DNA of 41,820 nucleotides from Streptomyces diastatochromogenes (GTDB taxonomy: Bacteria > Actinomycetota > Actinomycetes > Streptomycetales > Streptomycetaceae): positions 1 through 41,820 of the forward strand of contig NZ_MCGQ01000024.1 of assembly GCF_002242805.1 (NCBI RefSeq), written 5' to 3'. The position numbers were made by a program, and so were the translations under genes. Below are positions 40,375-41,820 of the stretch, one piece after another; positions within the stretch are counted from its first letter, which is position 1; each line of letters starts with the position of its first letter. The notes beneath the pieces were generated by a model that was not told the DNA's origin, did not search any database, and saw nothing but the letters and a program-made list of their open reading frames with translations.

Positions 40375-40599
40375 ATGGCCTATGACCCCATCGAGCCCGA
40401 CGTGATCGAGGACCTGGAGGCCGACGACACCCCGTTGATCGACGTCGAGGCCACTGAGGGCGACGCCGTCGAACAGCAGGCCGACATCGCGCCGGACCGC
40501 GACGACCCGCTCACGGGAGTGGATCCGGACCGCGGGAACGAGGCCGATCTCATCGAACAGGCGCGCGTGGTGACGCTCGACGAAGAGGACTACCGCTGA
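40375..40599 (+). CDS. small acidic protein, unknown function
   Basis: This 74-residue protein starts at ATG 40375, 8 nt after GGGAG. It is strongly acidic (Asp/Glu about a third of residues) with the motif DRGNEADLIEQARVVTLDEEDYR at the end; related Streptomyces proteins share an ADxxEQ...DEDDYR tail. It has no Cys, no hydrophobic segment and no signal, so it should be a cytosolic, probably disordered protein. It is divergent from the hydrolase gene and 167 nt upstream of the TetR gene. I know of no assigned role. Confidence 0.8.
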   Translation: MAYDPIEPDVIEDLEADDTPLIDVEATEGDAVEQQADIAPDRDDPLTGVDPDRGNEADLIEQARVVTLDEEDYR

Positions 40600-40765
40600 C
40601 CGCGCGGGACCACTCGGCACCCTTCCGGCCCCGTAAGCCATGCTTCGTGGCTTTCGTCGCCGTCCGGTACGTGAAATTCTGCGCTCGCACCGCGCACACC
40701 ACGGTTACCGAAAAGTACGATGGCCGCGCGGCTGACACCGCATGTGGACGACTCTGGGAGGCGGC

Positions 40766-41407
40766 GTGACAGCCATCGAGCAAACTGAGGCAGCACGCCC
40801 ACGTGGCACCCGTCTGCCACGCCGAGCCCGACGGAACCAGCTGCTGGGCGCCGCCCAGGAGGTCTTCGTCGCGCAGGGCTATCACGCGGCCGCGATGGAC
40901 GACATCGCCGAGCGGGCAGGCGTCAGCAAGCCGGTGCTCTACCAGCACTTCCCCGGCAAGCTCGACCTCTACCTCGCCCTGCTGGACCAGCACTGCGAGT
41001 CGCTGATCCAGGCCGTGCGCGGCGCGCTCGCCTCGACGACCGACAACAAGCAGCGCGTGCGGGCGACCATGGACGCCTACTTCGCGTACGTCGAGGACGA
41101 CGGCGGCGCCTTCCGCCTGGTCTTCGAGTCGGACCTGACGAACGAGCCGGCGGTACGCGAGCGGGTCGACAAGGTCACCAAGGACTGTGCCGAGGCGATC
41201 TGCGAAGTCATCGCCGAGGACACGGGCCTCTCTCGCGCGGAGTCGATGCTGCTCGCCTCCGGCCTCGGCGGTCTCGCCCAGGTGGTCGCGCGTTCCTGGC
41301 TGCACAGCGACCGCAGCGTGCCGCGCGACCAAGCGGTGCAGCTGCTGACCTCGCTGGCCTGGCGAGGCATCGCCGGCTTCCCGCTGCACGGCACCGAGCA
41401 CCACTGA
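40766..41407 (+). CDS. TetR/AcrR family transcriptional regulator
   Basis: This 213-residue protein starts at GTG 40766 behind GGGAGG. The N-terminal helix-turn-helix (residues ~20-66) reads AAMDDIAERAGVSKPVLYQHF, a textbook TetR DNA-binding domain. The C-terminal ligand/dimer domain is all-helical and contains AYVEDDGGAFRLVFESDL. The mycobacterial counterpart occupies the same position, next to the DUF3107 gene. Ligand and targets are unknown; autoregulation is the usual pattern, but I found no clear operator palindrome. Confidence 0.92.
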   Translation: MTAIEQTEAARPRGTRLPRRARRNQLLGAAQEVFVAQGYHAAAMDDIAERAGVSKPVLYQHFPGKLDLYLALLDQHCESLIQAVRGALASTTDNKQRVRATMDAYFAYVEDDGGAFRLVFESDLTNEPAVRERVDKVTKDCAEAICEVIAEDTGLSRAESMLLASGLGGLAQVVARSWLHSDRSVPRDQAVQLLTSLAWRGIAGFPLHGTEHH

Positions 41408-41542
41408 CGCACATTTGTTCCCGCCCGGTGTTCGCTGTTGGCGTTCCGGCCCGCAGCGTGTACGCGGCCTTCACCGGGCTAATGTGTGCTGCGTACGGCG
41501 CGGAAGATCGCGCACATCACTGACCGTCGGAGGGACATAGCC

Positions 41543-41770
41543 GTGGAGGTCAAGATCGGCGTGCAGCACGCGCCCCGCGAGATCGTTCTGGAGAGCGGTC
41601 AGAGCGTCGAGGACGTCGAGCGCCTGGTGTCGGAGGCGCTGGCCGGAAAGTCGCAGCTGCTGAGCCTTCAGGACGAGAAGGGCCGCAAGATCCTGGTCCC
41701 CGCGGACCGCCTGGCGTACGTGGAGATCGGCGAGCCGACCGTCCGCAAGGTGGGCTTCGGCACCCTCTAG
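41543..41770 (+). CDS. DUF3107 family protein
   Basis: This 75-residue protein starts at GTG 41543 with GGAGGG 9-14 nt upstream. It matches the small actinobacterial DUF3107 family (TB9.4-like): an EVKIGVQHAPREIVLES beta hairpin, a VEDVERLVSEAL helix and a final strand with AYVEIGEPTVRKVGFG. It is conserved beside the TetR gene across Streptomyces and Mycobacterium. It is cytosolic, and its function is unknown. A long terminator follows directly. Confidence 0.93.
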   Translation: MEVKIGVQHAPREIVLESGQSVEDVERLVSEALAGKSQLLSLQDEKGRKILVPADRLAYVEIGEPTVRKVGFGTL

Positions 41771-41779
41771 GCCCGAGTT

Positions 41780-41820
41780 GCGGAAGGGCCCGGCGGCACT
41801 GTGCCGCCGGGCCCTTCCGC
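41780..41820. terminator. 20-bp hairpin after the DUF3107 gene
   Basis: A perfect 20-bp arm (41780-41799) and its complement (41801-41820) are separated by one base. It begins 10 nt after the stop. The window ends at the base of the stem, so a T-tract cannot be checked; its symmetry would serve convergent genes. Confidence 0.85.

Overview
The window is chromosomal DNA from a high-GC actinomycete, almost certainly a Streptomyces. Codon third positions are strongly GC-biased and GTG starts are common. The recognisable genes include WblC, mycoredoxin, AdnA/AdnB, the SlpD/SlpE lipoprotein peptidases, MoeZ, and DUF3152 and DUF3107 proteins. From memory, the backbone runs parallel to the mycobacterial block whiB7 - uvrD2 - mycoredoxin - nudC - adnB/adnA - MGMT-like - moeZ - DUF3152 - TetR - DUF3107, so this is old core synteny with Streptomyces genes inserted into it.

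Positions 49-15141 form a stress and DNA-repair block, almost all on the minus strand. It holds a small zinc-ribbon protein, a small ORF coupled to wblC, wblC itself with a ~600-nt regulatory leader (promoter, upstream ORF, terminator), and uvrD2. A divergent mycoredoxin gene with a SigR-type promoter follows, then nudC, an M20 dipeptidase, adnB, adnA and an alkyltransferase-like protein. AdnA carries an unusual ~160-residue tandem-repeat insertion.

Positions 15328-21586 (plus strand) hold a large membrane protein that joins a degenerate kinase-like domain to a flippase-like (LPG synthase TM) domain, and the tandem slpD-slpE pair.

Positions ~21600-25180 are a small, decayed accessory island of lower GC. 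It contains two frameshifted small genes, several small membrane proteins, a 3' half of tRNA-Ser(UGA) that looks like an attachment-site scar, and dispersed copies of a GGGCCGTC-containing motif near its edges. No integrase is present.

Positions 25255-31499 (minus) hold moeZ, with its own SigR-type promoter, downstream of a tightly overlapping operon. That operon encodes a PelF-type glycosyltransferase, a polytopic membrane protein, possibly a small coupled ORF, a sugar-nucleotide epimerase and a spherulin-4 family protein. The set resembles Pel or galactosaminogalactan polysaccharide systems and is the best candidate in the window for a poorly described system.

Positions 31702-37317 (minus) form an oligopeptide/dipeptide-type ABC transporter operon: binding lipoprotein, two permeases, and a fused double ATPase. 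Ahead of it are a consensus-like promoter, an apparently leaderless 31-residue peptide ending in CVADIDCR, and a terminator-like hairpin, an arrangement that suggests transcription attenuation.

Positions 37374-41820 hold a membrane-anchored DUF3152 metalloprotease with a 12-residue tandem repeat, an alpha/beta hydrolase, and then on the plus strand a small acidic protein, a TetR regulator, a DUF3107 protein and a strong terminator at the window edge.
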